Below are positions 1-6,902 of a stretch of 31,579 nt of DNA, in pieces. The stretch comes from CAYQTL01 sp964420405 (GTDB lineage: Bacteria > Acidobacteriota > Thermoanaerobaculia > Thermoanaerobaculales > Sulfomarinibacteraceae), in assembly GCA_964420405.1 (NCBI GenBank), contig CAYQTL010000060.1:1-31579 (forward strand), given 5' to 3'. The notes below the pieces were generated by a model. It searched no databases, was not told where the DNA came from, and saw nothing but the letters and a program-made list of their open reading frames with translations. The translations under genes and the position numbers were made by a program. How positions within the stretch are numbered: position 1 is the first letter of the stretch; every line of letters starts with the position of its first letter.

Positions 1-122
1 CCCGGGACGTCCCGGTGGTCATGGCGATCACCGTGGTCGGGGCCGTGGCGGTCGTGCTCGGGAACCTGGTGTCCGACCTCCTGTACGCGCTCGTCGACCC
101 CCGCGCGAGGCAACGGTCGTGA
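1..122 (+). CDS. Peptide ABC transporter permease, DppB type (3' end only)
   Basis: Only the last 39 codons are present; the window cuts off the 5' part. The visible peptide is one hydrophobic helix (VVMAITVVGAVAVVLGNLV) followed by SDLLYALVDPRARQRS. That is the usual end of the first integral-membrane subunit of dipeptide/oligopeptide ABC importers (BPD_transp_1 fold), which close with a DLLYALLDPRIR-like tail. The TGA stop at 120-122 overlaps the GTG start of the next permease by four bases (GTGA), so the two are translationally coupled halves of one heterodimeric pore. Substrate specificity cannot be read from this fragment. The solute-binding protein and ATPases are not in view. Confidence 0.85.
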   Translation, partial: RDVPVVMAITVVGAVAVVLGNLVSDLLYALVDPRARQRS

Positions 123-1054
123 GCCGGCTCCGGTGGGGCGTCGTGTTGGTCGGGACGGTCACCGCCCTGGCGGTGCTCGGACCGCAGGTGCTGAGGGCAC
201 CGCCAGCCCCGGATCCCGTCAGGGCCGCGCTGCTGCCACCGGGCACGGCGGTCACGGCGGTCGTCCTCGACGACGGCCGCGAGCTGTCGGCGCGCGAGCT
301 CGAGCGGAAGGCGACCGGGATCGTCGTCGTCGGGCCGGGCGCCCCGCTCTCCCTCGACCCGGCGGAGGTGGTGTCCGCGCGGCGGTTCCGGCACTGGCTC
401 GGCACCGACCGGTACGGCCGGGACGTGCTGCGGCAGCTGATGGCGGGCGGACGGCTGTCGCTGGCGGTGGCGGGTCTCGCCGCGGCGGTGGCGGTGCTCC
501 TCGGAACGCTGGTCGGCCTCGCCGCGGCGTCGGCCGGGCCGCTGCTGGACGGGCTGCTGATGCGGACCGTGGACGCGCTGCTGGCGTTCCCGGTGCTGTT
601 CCTGATGATCCTGGCGGCGACGCTTCTGCGGCCGGGCGTGCCGGTGCTGGTGCTGGTCCTCGGGCTGACCTCGTGGATGGGCCTGGCGCGGCTGGTGCGC
701 GGGCAGGTGCTGTCGCTGCGGAGCCGGCCGTTCGTGCTGGCGGCCCGCGCCGGCGGCACCCCCGAGCCGATGATCTGGCGGTGGCACTACCTGCCCAACC
801 TCGCGGGACCGCTGTCCCAGGACGTCGCGCTGCGCGCCGCCGACCTCGTGGTCGCCGAGGCCACCCTGTCCTACCTCGGCCTCGGCCTGCCGCCGACGGC
901 GGCGAGCTGGGGCGCCCTCGTCCAGCAGGGCCAGCGCAGCATGCTCGACGGCTGGTGGCTGGCCACCTTTCCGGGGGCCGCGATCGTGGTCCTGGTCGTC
1001 GGCCTCACGCTGATCGGCGACGGGATCCAGGAGCGGCTCGGCAGCGGGGGGTAG
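119..1054 (+). CDS. Peptide ABC transporter permease, DppC type
   Basis: This is the second inner-membrane subunit of a peptide/nickel-type ABC importer, 311 residues. It has an N-terminal anchor helix (about 6-24), then a periplasmic stretch (25-93) ending in LGTDRYGRDVL (94-104), the hallmark at the start of the DppC permease core. Further helices lie at about 113-140, 150-170, 174-195 and 283-303. The cytoplasmic EAA-like loop that contacts the ATPase is at about 208-232 (ARAGGTPEPM...YLPNLAGP). The GTG start at 119 overlaps the stop of the upstream permease, which fixes the start. The periplasmic loop at 35-90, rich in charged residues (PPGTAVTAVVLDDGREL), is longer than in E. coli DppC; I recall similar loops in acidobacterial homologues. 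No ATPase gene follows: transcription meets a 283-base gap and then hemY. Confidence 0.9.
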   Translation: MSRLRWGVVLVGTVTALAVLGPQVLRAPPAPDPVRAALLPPGTAVTAVVLDDGRELSARELERKATGIVVVGPGAPLSLDPAEVVSARRFRHWLGTDRYGRDVLRQLMAGGRLSLAVAGLAAAVAVLLGTLVGLAAASAGPLLDGLLMRTVDALLAFPVLFLMILAATLLRPGVPVLVLVLGLTSWMGLARLVRGQVLSLRSRPFVLAARAGGTPEPMIWRWHYLPNLAGPLSQDVALRAADLVVAEATLSYLGLGLPPTAASWGALVQQGQRSMLDGWWLATFPGAAIVVLVVGLTLIGDGIQERLGSGG

Positions 1055-1324
1055 CCCGCACCGGTGGGCAGGGTCCTCCGGCGGGTCCGCGTCCGATCCA
1101 CATCCCGAGAGGACATCGGGGGATGCGAAGGTGGGAGGGTGCGGACCGCCGCAGCGGTTCGCGCACCACGTCCCCGCCCCTGCGGTCGCACCTCCGCATG
1201 GTCCTTCACACGTTCACACCCTCACCCCTTCCTCCTTCCAACAACTGCCTTTTCACGTCACGGCGATCGGCATCGGACCGGGTCAGGGGTTCCGGACTCG
1301 AACCGCTGCCGCCGCGGTCTCTGC

Positions 1325-1330
1325 TACTCT
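1325..1330 (+). promoter_or_regulatory. -10-like hexamer 7 bases before the hemY ATG
   Basis: TACTCT at 1325-1330 is followed by seven bases and the ATG at 1338. There is no purine-rich ribosome-binding site between them, so transcription would begin at or next to the ATG and give a leaderless message. No convincing -35 is seen 16-18 bases upstream. The rest of the 1055-1337 gap holds a weak CCCGA/TCGGG inverted repeat (1104-1120) and a pyrimidine-rich stretch near 1205-1255, with no gene. Confidence 0.5.
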
Positions 1331-1337
1331 TCCCCGG

Positions 1338-2726
1338 ATGCGAACGAGTCTCGATGTGCGGGTGGCGATCGTCGGCGGCGGGATCACCGGCCTCGCGGCG
1401 GGCGTGTGGCTCGAGCACGACCACGGGATCGAGGACGTGGTGGTGCTGGAGAGTGGCGACCGGGCGGGTGGCAAGGTCCGCACCGAGGTGGAGGACGGCT
1501 GGGTCCTCGAGTGGGGCCCGCAGGGGTTCCTGGACACGGTGCCCGACACCCTGGCGCTGGCTGCGGCCGTCGGCCTCGGCACCGCCCTCGTGCCGGCCGC
1601 CGCCGGCGCCGCGGCCAGGTACATCGCGCGGGGCGGCCGCCTGCGTCGGGTCCCCACCTCGCCGATCGCCTTCCTGCGGTCGGACCTGCTGCCCCTCGGC
1701 GCGCGGCTGCGGGTGCTCGGAGAGCCGTTCGCGAGGAGCCGGCCGGAGGGGGTCGACGAGTCGGTGGCCGACTTCGCCCGCCGCCGGATCGGACCGGTCG
1801 CGGCCGACGTGCTGGTGGACGCGATGGTCACCGGCGTGTTCGCCGGCGACGCCCGGCGCCTGTCGCTGGCGGCCACCTTCCCGAGGATGGCCGCGATGGA
1901 GGCCGAGCACGGCTCGCTGACCCGCGCGCTCGTGGCGAAGATGCGCGCCGCGAAGCGGGAGGGCCGCACGAGCAGCGGCCCTGCCGGACCGGGCGGTGTC
2001 CTGACGACCTTCCGGGACGGCATGGAGCACCTGCCCCGTGCCCTGGCCGGACGGCTCGGCGACCGGCTGCTTCTCGAGGCACCGGTGGAACGGGTCGTCC
2101 GCGACGGCGCGGGCTGGGTCCTCGAGGGCGGATTCGGCACCGTCCGCGCAGCCTCGGTGCTGCTGACCACCCCGGCCGAGGCGACCGCACGGCTGGTCGA
2201 GAGCGTCGCGCCCGGCGCGGCGGCGGCGCTGGAGTCCGTGCGAACGGTGCCCGTGACCGTGGTGATGCTCGGCTACCCGACGGCCGCGGGCTTCGCCCAC
2301 GACCTCGAGGGGTTCGGGTTCCTGGTACCCCGCGACGAGCCGCTCGGGATCCTGGGCACCCTGTTCTGCCACTCGGTCTTCCCGGGGCAGGCGCCCGAAG
2401 GGCACGTGCTGCTGCGCACCATGGTCGGCGGCGCCCGCGAGCCCGACGCCGCCGCCCTCCACGACGAGGCGATCGTCGCGCGGGTGCGTGCCGCCCACCG
2501 CGCCGTCCTCGGCGGCGACCCCGACCCCGACAGGGCGTGGGTGGTGCGCTGGCCCGAGGCGATCTCGCAGTACGAGGTCGGGCACCTCGAGCGGGTCGGG
2601 CGCGCCGAGGCGGCCGTCCGTGCCGCCGGCCTCGAGCTCGCCGGCTCGCCCTACCGCGGGGTCGCGGTCAACGAGTGTGTCCGGCAGGCCCGCGCCGCCG
2701 CCCGCCGCCTCGCCACCACCTCCTGA
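1338..2726 (+). CDS. hemY: Protoporphyrinogen oxidase (FAD-dependent, HemY/HemG type)
   Basis: Oxidises protoporphyrinogen IX (or coproporphyrinogen III in the coproporphyrin branch) using FAD, a late step of haem synthesis at or near the inner membrane. The 462-residue product begins with a dinucleotide-binding fold: VAIVGGGITGLAAG (9-22), an acidic residue ending beta-2 (VVVLES, E38), then the GDRAGGKVRTE loop (40-50) typical of amine-oxidase/PPOX flavoproteins. WGPQGFLDTVPD follows, as in PPOX. The C-terminal GVAVNECVRQARAAA matches the last FAD-contacting helix of the family. Length fits (about 450-480). The upstream extension of this frame has no homology character, so the ATG at 1338 is chosen; it sits seven bases after a -10-like hexamer. 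No other haem gene is nearby. Which porphyrinogen it prefers cannot be decided here. Confidence 0.92.
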   Translation: MRTSLDVRVAIVGGGITGLAAGVWLEHDHGIEDVVVLESGDRAGGKVRTEVEDGWVLEWGPQGFLDTVPDTLALAAAVGLGTALVPAAAGAAARYIARGGRLRRVPTSPIAFLRSDLLPLGARLRVLGEPFARSRPEGVDESVADFARRRIGPVAADVLVDAMVTGVFAGDARRLSLAATFPRMAAMEAEHGSLTRALVAKMRAAKREGRTSSGPAGPGGVLTTFRDGMEHLPRALAGRLGDRLLLEAPVERVVRDGAGWVLEGGFGTVRAASVLLTTPAEATARLVESVAPGAAAALESVRTVPVTVVMLGYPTAAGFAHDLEGFGFLVPRDEPLGILGTLFCHSVFPGQAPEGHVLLRTMVGGAREPDAAALHDEAIVARVRAAHRAVLGGDPDPDRAWVVRWPEAISQYEVGHLERVGRAEAAVRAAGLELAGSPYRGVAVNECVRQARAAARRLATTS

Positions 2727-2741
2727 GACCCGGCTCCCTCC

Positions 2742-2870
2742 ACCCCGATCCAGATCCCGATCCCGACAAGAGGATCCCGCGTCCGCGTCCGTGTCCTCGT
2801 CCGTGCCCGCGCCCGTGCCCGGTACACCGTCAGGACCATCGGCAGCGTCAGCGGCGGCGACAGATGGCAG
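2742..2870 (+). repeat. Dispersed hexamer-based intergenic element, copy A
   Basis: A short GATCCC tract (2745-2766) is followed by a second run of 6-bp units of the form CGCGTC/CGTGTC/CGTGCC/CGCGCC (about 2778-2820), then ACCATCGGCAGCGTCAGCGG (2835-2854) and GCGACAG. Both kinds of hexamer run and the GGCAGCGTCAGCG piece recur in other gaps of this window. It lies between the convergent 3' ends of hemY and the UbiA-family gene, in a 370-base gap (2727-3096). The remainder of the gap holds the palindrome at 2924-2961 and otherwise nothing recognisable. Confidence 0.7.
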
Positions 2871-2923
2871 GCCGCGCAGGCCGCCTCGGGCTCCGCAGAT
2901 CGGTCCACCGGGCTCGGACACCT

Positions 2924-2961
2924 GCGTGCCGGCTGGAAGCCGGCGCTACGGGAAGCCGGCG
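2924..2961. repeat. REP-like palindrome, GCCGGC-TGGAA-GCCGGC
   Basis: GCCGGC at 2928-2933 and 2939-2944 flank TGGAA, giving GCGTGCCGGCTGGAAGCCGG and then CGCTACG. GGAAGCCGGCG is repeated at 2951-2961. From memory, this GCCGGCTGGAAGCCGGCGCTAC sequence is a common extragenic palindrome in Acidobacteria and other GC-rich soil bacteria, where it gives spurious AGFQPA-containing protein predictions. It sits between convergent genes, as REP elements often do, and could fold as a transcription-end hairpin. Confidence 0.55.
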
Positions 2962-3096
2962 ATTGGCGGGCGAGCCCGAAAGGCGGCACTGCCCGTGTCC
3001 GCGGCGCGACGCAGCCGGAGGGGCTGCCACGAGGCGCCCGCCGAGGAGAGTCCGGAGCACGACGACGCGATCTCTGGATGCGCTCTCGGCGGGCTC

Positions 3097-3978
3097 TCAG
3101 CCGGCCCCGACGACGATCGCGGCGACGACCAGCCAGAGGACGACGCAGACGAGCAGCGGGCGGTCGGCGACGAGAGCGCGCGTCGGGCTGCCGCCGAGCT
3201 CGTGGCGGTGCAGGAGGTACAGGTACCGGAACAGCCCGTACAGCACCACCGGGACCGTCGCCATCAGTCCCTCGGAGCCGACCTTGGCGACGGTCGAAGG
3301 CGCGACGGTGTAGAGGCTGTACGCCAGCACGGTCGCCCCGAGCACCACCGAGATCGCCTGGTCGACCATCGGCAGCGTGTAGTGACCCAGCACGACCCGG
3401 TGCGTCCCGGCCCCCGTCCCCAGCAGCACGAGCTCCGCCCGGCGCTTGCCGAGGGCGAGGTACAGCGCGAGCAGGTAGGCACACAGCAGCAGCCAGGTCG
3501 ACACGGGAACGTCGATTGCCACCGCGCCGCCCACCACCCGCAGCACGAACCCGGCCGCCAGCACCAGCACGTCCACGAACACCGCCCGCTTGAGCAGCAG
3601 CGAGTAGCTCTGGGTGGCGGCGAGGTACCCGAGGACCACCCACAGCAGGGTGACCCCGGCGATCGCCGCGATGCCGATCGCCACTCCCAGCAGCGCCGCC
3701 GCCGTCGCCAGGGCCGCTCCGGCGCCGACCGCGCCGGAGGCGACCGGCCGCGACCGCTTCTCCGGATGGCCGCGGTCCGCCTCGCGGTCGACGACGTCGT
3801 TGACCAGGTAGGTCGCGGAGGACGCGGCACAGAAGGCAGCCGCGGCGACGGTCGAGGCGAACCAGGCGTCCGGGTCGAGCATGCGGCCCGAGAACACCAT
3901 CGGCGCGAACACGAAACCGTTCTTCAGCCACTGGGCGGGCCGCAGGCTGCGCAGGAGTCCCGAGACGGTCGCGGTCAT
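3097..3978 (-). CDS. UbiA-family decaprenyl-phosphate phosphoribosyltransferase
   Basis: Predicted to transfer 5-phosphoribose from PRPP to a polyprenyl phosphate in the inner membrane, the committed step toward polyprenyl-phospho-pentose donors for envelope glycans (as mycobacterial Rv3806c). The 293-residue protein is almost wholly hydrophobic, with about eight to nine helices. It starts with LRPAQWLKNGFVFAPMVFSG (13-31), typical of this branch of UbiA, and carries the Mg-binding motif NDVVDREADRGHPEKRSRP (60-78; N60, D61, D64, D68). GKRRAEL follows in the second cytoplasmic loop. Quinone or haem prenyltransferases are less likely given the WLKN start and the HPEKRSRP form. The ATG at 3978 follows TAGAAT by six bases. 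It lies 39 bases after the stop of the hybrid kinase on the same strand, so read-through from that operon is also possible. No DprE-type epimerase gene is in view. Confidence 0.87.
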   Translation of the reverse strand: MTATVSGLLRSLRPAQWLKNGFVFAPMVFSGRMLDPDAWFASTVAAAAFCAASSATYLVNDVVDREADRGHPEKRSRPVASGAVGAGAALATAAALLGVAIGIAAIAGVTLLWVVLGYLAATQSYSLLLKRAVFVDVLVLAAGFVLRVVGGAVAIDVPVSTWLLLCAYLLALYLALGKRRAELVLLGTGAGTHRVVLGHYTLPMVDQAISVVLGATVLAYSLYTVAPSTVAKVGSEGLMATVPVVLYGLFRYLYLLHRHELGGSPTRALVADRPLLVCVVLWLVVAAIVVGAG

Positions 3979-3984
3979 CCCGCG

Positions 3985-3990
3985 ATTCTA
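3985..3990 (-). promoter_or_regulatory. -10-like hexamer 6 bases before the UbiA-family ATG
   Basis: On the minus strand TAGAAT (3990-3985) is followed by CGCGGG and the ATG at 3978, with no Shine-Dalgarno between. This fits a leaderless transcript separate from the upstream kinase operon. No good -35 match is seen at the usual distance. Confidence 0.5.
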
Positions 3991-4017
3991 CCCCTCCCGG
4001 CAGGGCCCCCTGCGTGC

Positions 4018-6894
4018 TCAGGTGTCGATCTCGGCCGACAGCAGCCCCCGCTCGAGCGCGGCCGACGCCCGCGCCAGCTCGGTCTCGACCGAGCGCACGA
4101 GACCGCCGAGCTGGTCGGGATCGCGCAACCGCTCCTCGATATGGGCGGACAGCTCTGCGAGGCCCGTCGCGCCGACCGTCAACGCCTTGCCGCGCAGCGC
4201 ATGGGCGACCCGGCGCGCCTGGACCAGCCGCCGGCCGGCCGCCGCGTCGCGCAGCTCCGCGAGGAGGCCGCCGGAGCCGGCGACGAAACGGTCCACCAGC
4301 TCGACCAGCAGGTCGTGGGGCATGAGGCCGCGCAGGCGCGCCATCTGCTCTGGGTCGACCGCCACCTCGCCGTCCCCGGCGGCCGAGCGCAGCCCGTCGA
4401 CGACCCCGCGGGCGGCATCCTCGATCGCCGCGGGGTCGACCGGCTTCACGAGCATCTCGTCGAAGCCCGCGCCGCGGACGCGGTCGATGGCCTCGGGTCC
4501 GGTGGCGCCGGTCATCGCCACCAGCCGTACCGACAGGCCCGCCTGGCGGGCACGGATGGCGACCTCGGTCCCCTCCAGGTGCGGCATCTGCAGGTCGAGG
4601 AACGCCAGGTCGACGCCGTTGCCGAGCAGCACCTCGAGCGCGGCGCGGCCGTCGGCCGCGGTCGTCACGCGGTGACCCTGGCGCTCCAGCACCATCCGGG
4701 CCACCTCCCGGTTGGTCTCGTCGTCGTCGGCCACCAGCACCGTCAGGGGCCGCTCGCCGGACGCCGCGCCGGGCGTCCGATCGGCGCGCGGCACGGACCC
4801 GGCCGGCCGAGCGGTGTCCTCCCCGGCCGCCTCCGAGCCGCGCACCGCGCGCTCCAGCTCCTCGAGCAGCCGTGCCGGGCGCACCGGCTTCTCGACGACC
4901 AGACCCGCTCCCTGCCGGCGGATCTGCCTCCGGTCCTCGGCGCGGACCGCCCGCAGCTCGACGAGGGGTGGCGAGAAGCCGCAGGCGTCCGCGACCTGAC
5001 GCACCGCCGCCGGCCCGGCTTCGGGACCGAGCTGGTCGTCGGCCACCACCACGTCGACGGGCAGGCCGGTGGAGAGGGCGGCGTCGACGGCCTCCCGGCT
5101 GGCGGCGGTGACCAGCTCCATTCCCCACGCCGCGGCGAGCCACTCGAAGGTGTCCACGCCCCGGCCGCCCGGGTGCAGCAGCAGCGCGCGGTGGCCGCCG
5201 ACCCGCTCGCGGGCCTCGGCCCAGTGCTCCTCCCCGGTGGCGAGGGCGACCGCGCACGGCAGCTCGAGGTGGAACGTCGAGCCGACCCCCACCTCGCTCT
5301 CGGCCCGGACCCGCCCGCCCATGGCCTCCGCCATGCGCTTGGAGATGGACAGGCCGAGCCCACTGCCTGCGATCTCGTCGTCGCTCGAGCCGGGCAGCCG
5401 CCGGAACGGCACGAACAGGCGGTCGAGCTGGTCGGACGGGATGCCCGGCCCGGTGTCCTCGACCGCGAAACGGACCTCCCACTCGCCGCTGTCCAGCCGC
5501 ACCGTCCGCACCACCACCCACACCTCACCCTCGTCGGTGAACTTGACGGCGTTGGACAGCAGGTTGATCAGCACCTGGCGCACCCGCCGGGGATCGCCGA
5601 CCGCGCGCTCGACGACCGGCGGCTCGATCCGGTAGCCGAGCTCGAGCCCCTTGCGGACGGCGAGCATCGTCACCGCCTCGACGGCGTCCTCGACGCAGCG
5701 CACGACGTCGTAGGGGGTCGGCTCGAGCTCGAGCTTGCCGCGCTCGATCTTGGCGAGGTCGAGGATGTCGCCGACGACGTCTCCGAGCGCGTCGGTCATC
5801 CGCCGGATCGCCTCCACGTGACGCTGCTGCTCGGCGTCGAGCGGACCGCGCTCGAGCACCGCCGCGAGCCCCAGGATCCCGTTCAGCGGCGTCCGCAGCT
5901 CGTGGCTGACCACCGCCACGAACTCGTCCTTCAGGCGGTTGGCCTCCTCGGCGCGGCCCTGTGCGCGCTCGAGCTGCTCGACCCACCGCCGCTGCTCGGT
6001 GACGTCGTGGCAGGTCATCACGATGCCGCCCACCGACGGGTTGACTCCGAGGTTGTTGACCGCCGCCGAGACCACCCGCCACGAGCCGTCGGCGTGCCGC
6101 AGCCGCATCTCATGGGAGGACGCGGCGCCGGGGCTCCGCGCAGCCTCGACGAACGCCTGGAAGCGGGCGGAGACCTCGTCGGGATGCACCAGCTCGAACA
6201 CGTTGCGGCCGGCGAGGGCGGCGGGCTCGTGGCCGAGCATCCGGCGCGCGCCGTCGGAGGCGTACTCGACGGTGCCGTCGAAGCCGAGCAGCAGGATCAT
6301 GTCGAGCGCGTTCTCGACCAGCGCCCGGAACCGCTCCTTCTCGTGGCGGACCGCCGTCTCGGCCCGCCGCCGGCGCGCCGCCTCCCGTGCCACCCCGCGG
6401 TGGGCCAGGCATCCCTCGAGGGACACGGCGAAGCCGTCGACGATGCTCGCCAGCTCGTGCAGGTCGGCGTCCGGGAACGCCTCCTGCCGGCGCAGCGAGA
6501 GCACCAGCAGCAGGCCCACGTCCTCCAGCCGGTAGCCCGCGAACCCGCCGACGCCCGCCGGAACGCTGGTCGCGATCCCAGCCAGCTCGGGGATCGAACC
6601 CGCCGGCACCGACAGGACGCGCTGTGCGATCACCCGCGCCGCGAGCGGATGGTCCGCTGCGAGCTCGGTCGGATCCCGGCGCGACCACGGGCGCGCGAAG
6701 ACCTGCACGTACGGCGGCTCGGCCGGGCCGCCATCCTCCGGCTCGCCGCCGAGCAGGTCGCCGCGGACCCAGACCGACGTGTAGGAAAGATCGAGCAGGC
6801 TCGTCAGCGCGGTGAGAAAACGGTCGCAGTTGGTGCGAAGGTCCGTGGACTGGCCGCACGAGAGCGCGAGCTCGAGCAGCTGCGAGTCGTCCAC
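4018..6894 (-). CDS. Hybrid histidine kinase: GAF-PAS-HisKA-HATPase-REC-REC-Hpt
   Basis: A 958-residue phosphorelay kinase without membrane helices, so probably a cytoplasmic sensor. Order: GAF-like domain (about 5-165), PAS (about 190-300), short coiled linker, HisKA with SHELRTP (phospho-His 331), HATPase_c with N-box NLLSNAVKF (444-452), DTGPGIP (480-486) and GSGLGLSISKRM (510-521). A degenerate receiver follows (about 567-688): D619 and K669 are kept, but the acidic pair is replaced by LLLHPGG. Then comes a full receiver (717-830; D723-D725, D767, T795, K817) and a C-terminal Hpt domain with AHALRGKALTVGA (His 898). The GTG start at 6894 is chosen because TAGGAGG, which includes the stop codon of the upstream kinase, precedes it by five bases; the frame upstream overlaps that gene. 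It is co-transcribed with the upstream hybrid kinase. Its output partner is not encoded nearby. Confidence 0.9.
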   Translation of the reverse strand: MDDSQLLELALSCGQSTDLRTNCDRFLTALTSLLDLSYTSVWVRGDLLGGEPEDGGPAEPPYVQVFARPWSRRDPTELAADHPLAARVIAQRVLSVPAGSIPELAGIATSVPAGVGGFAGYRLEDVGLLLVLSLRRQEAFPDADLHELASIVDGFAVSLEGCLAHRGVAREAARRRRAETAVRHEKERFRALVENALDMILLLGFDGTVEYASDGARRMLGHEPAALAGRNVFELVHPDEVSARFQAFVEAARSPGAASSHEMRLRHADGSWRVVSAAVNNLGVNPSVGGIVMTCHDVTEQRRWVEQLERAQGRAEEANRLKDEFVAVVSHELRTPLNGILGLAAVLERGPLDAEQQRHVEAIRRMTDALGDVVGDILDLAKIERGKLELEPTPYDVVRCVEDAVEAVTMLAVRKGLELGYRIEPPVVERAVGDPRRVRQVLINLLSNAVKFTDEGEVWVVVRTVRLDSGEWEVRFAVEDTGPGIPSDQLDRLFVPFRRLPGSSDDEIAGSGLGLSISKRMAEAMGGRVRAESEVGVGSTFHLELPCAVALATGEEHWAEARERVGGHRALLLHPGGRGVDTFEWLAAAWGMELVTAASREAVDAALSTGLPVDVVVADDQLGPEAGPAAVRQVADACGFSPPLVELRAVRAEDRRQIRRQGAGLVVEKPVRPARLLEELERAVRGSEAAGEDTARPAGSVPRADRTPGAASGERPLTVLVADDDETNREVARMVLERQGHRVTTAADGRAALEVLLGNGVDLAFLDLQMPHLEGTEVAIRARQAGLSVRLVAMTGATGPEAIDRVRGAGFDEMLVKPVDPAAIEDAARGVVDGLRSAAGDGEVAVDPEQMARLRGLMPHDLLVELVDRFVAGSGGLLAELRDAAAGRRLVQARRVAHALRGKALTVGATGLAELSAHIEERLRDPDQLGGLVRSVETELARASAALERGLLSAEIDT

Positions 6895-6902
6895 GGCGCC
6901 TC

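Noticed and set aside
1288..1304. tRNA-like T-loop on the minus strand (GGTTCGAGTCC) upstream of hemY
   Set aside because: The bases on either side do not form a T-stem, and no acceptor, D or anticodon arms can be drawn. It is only a small GGTTC/GAACC palindrome.
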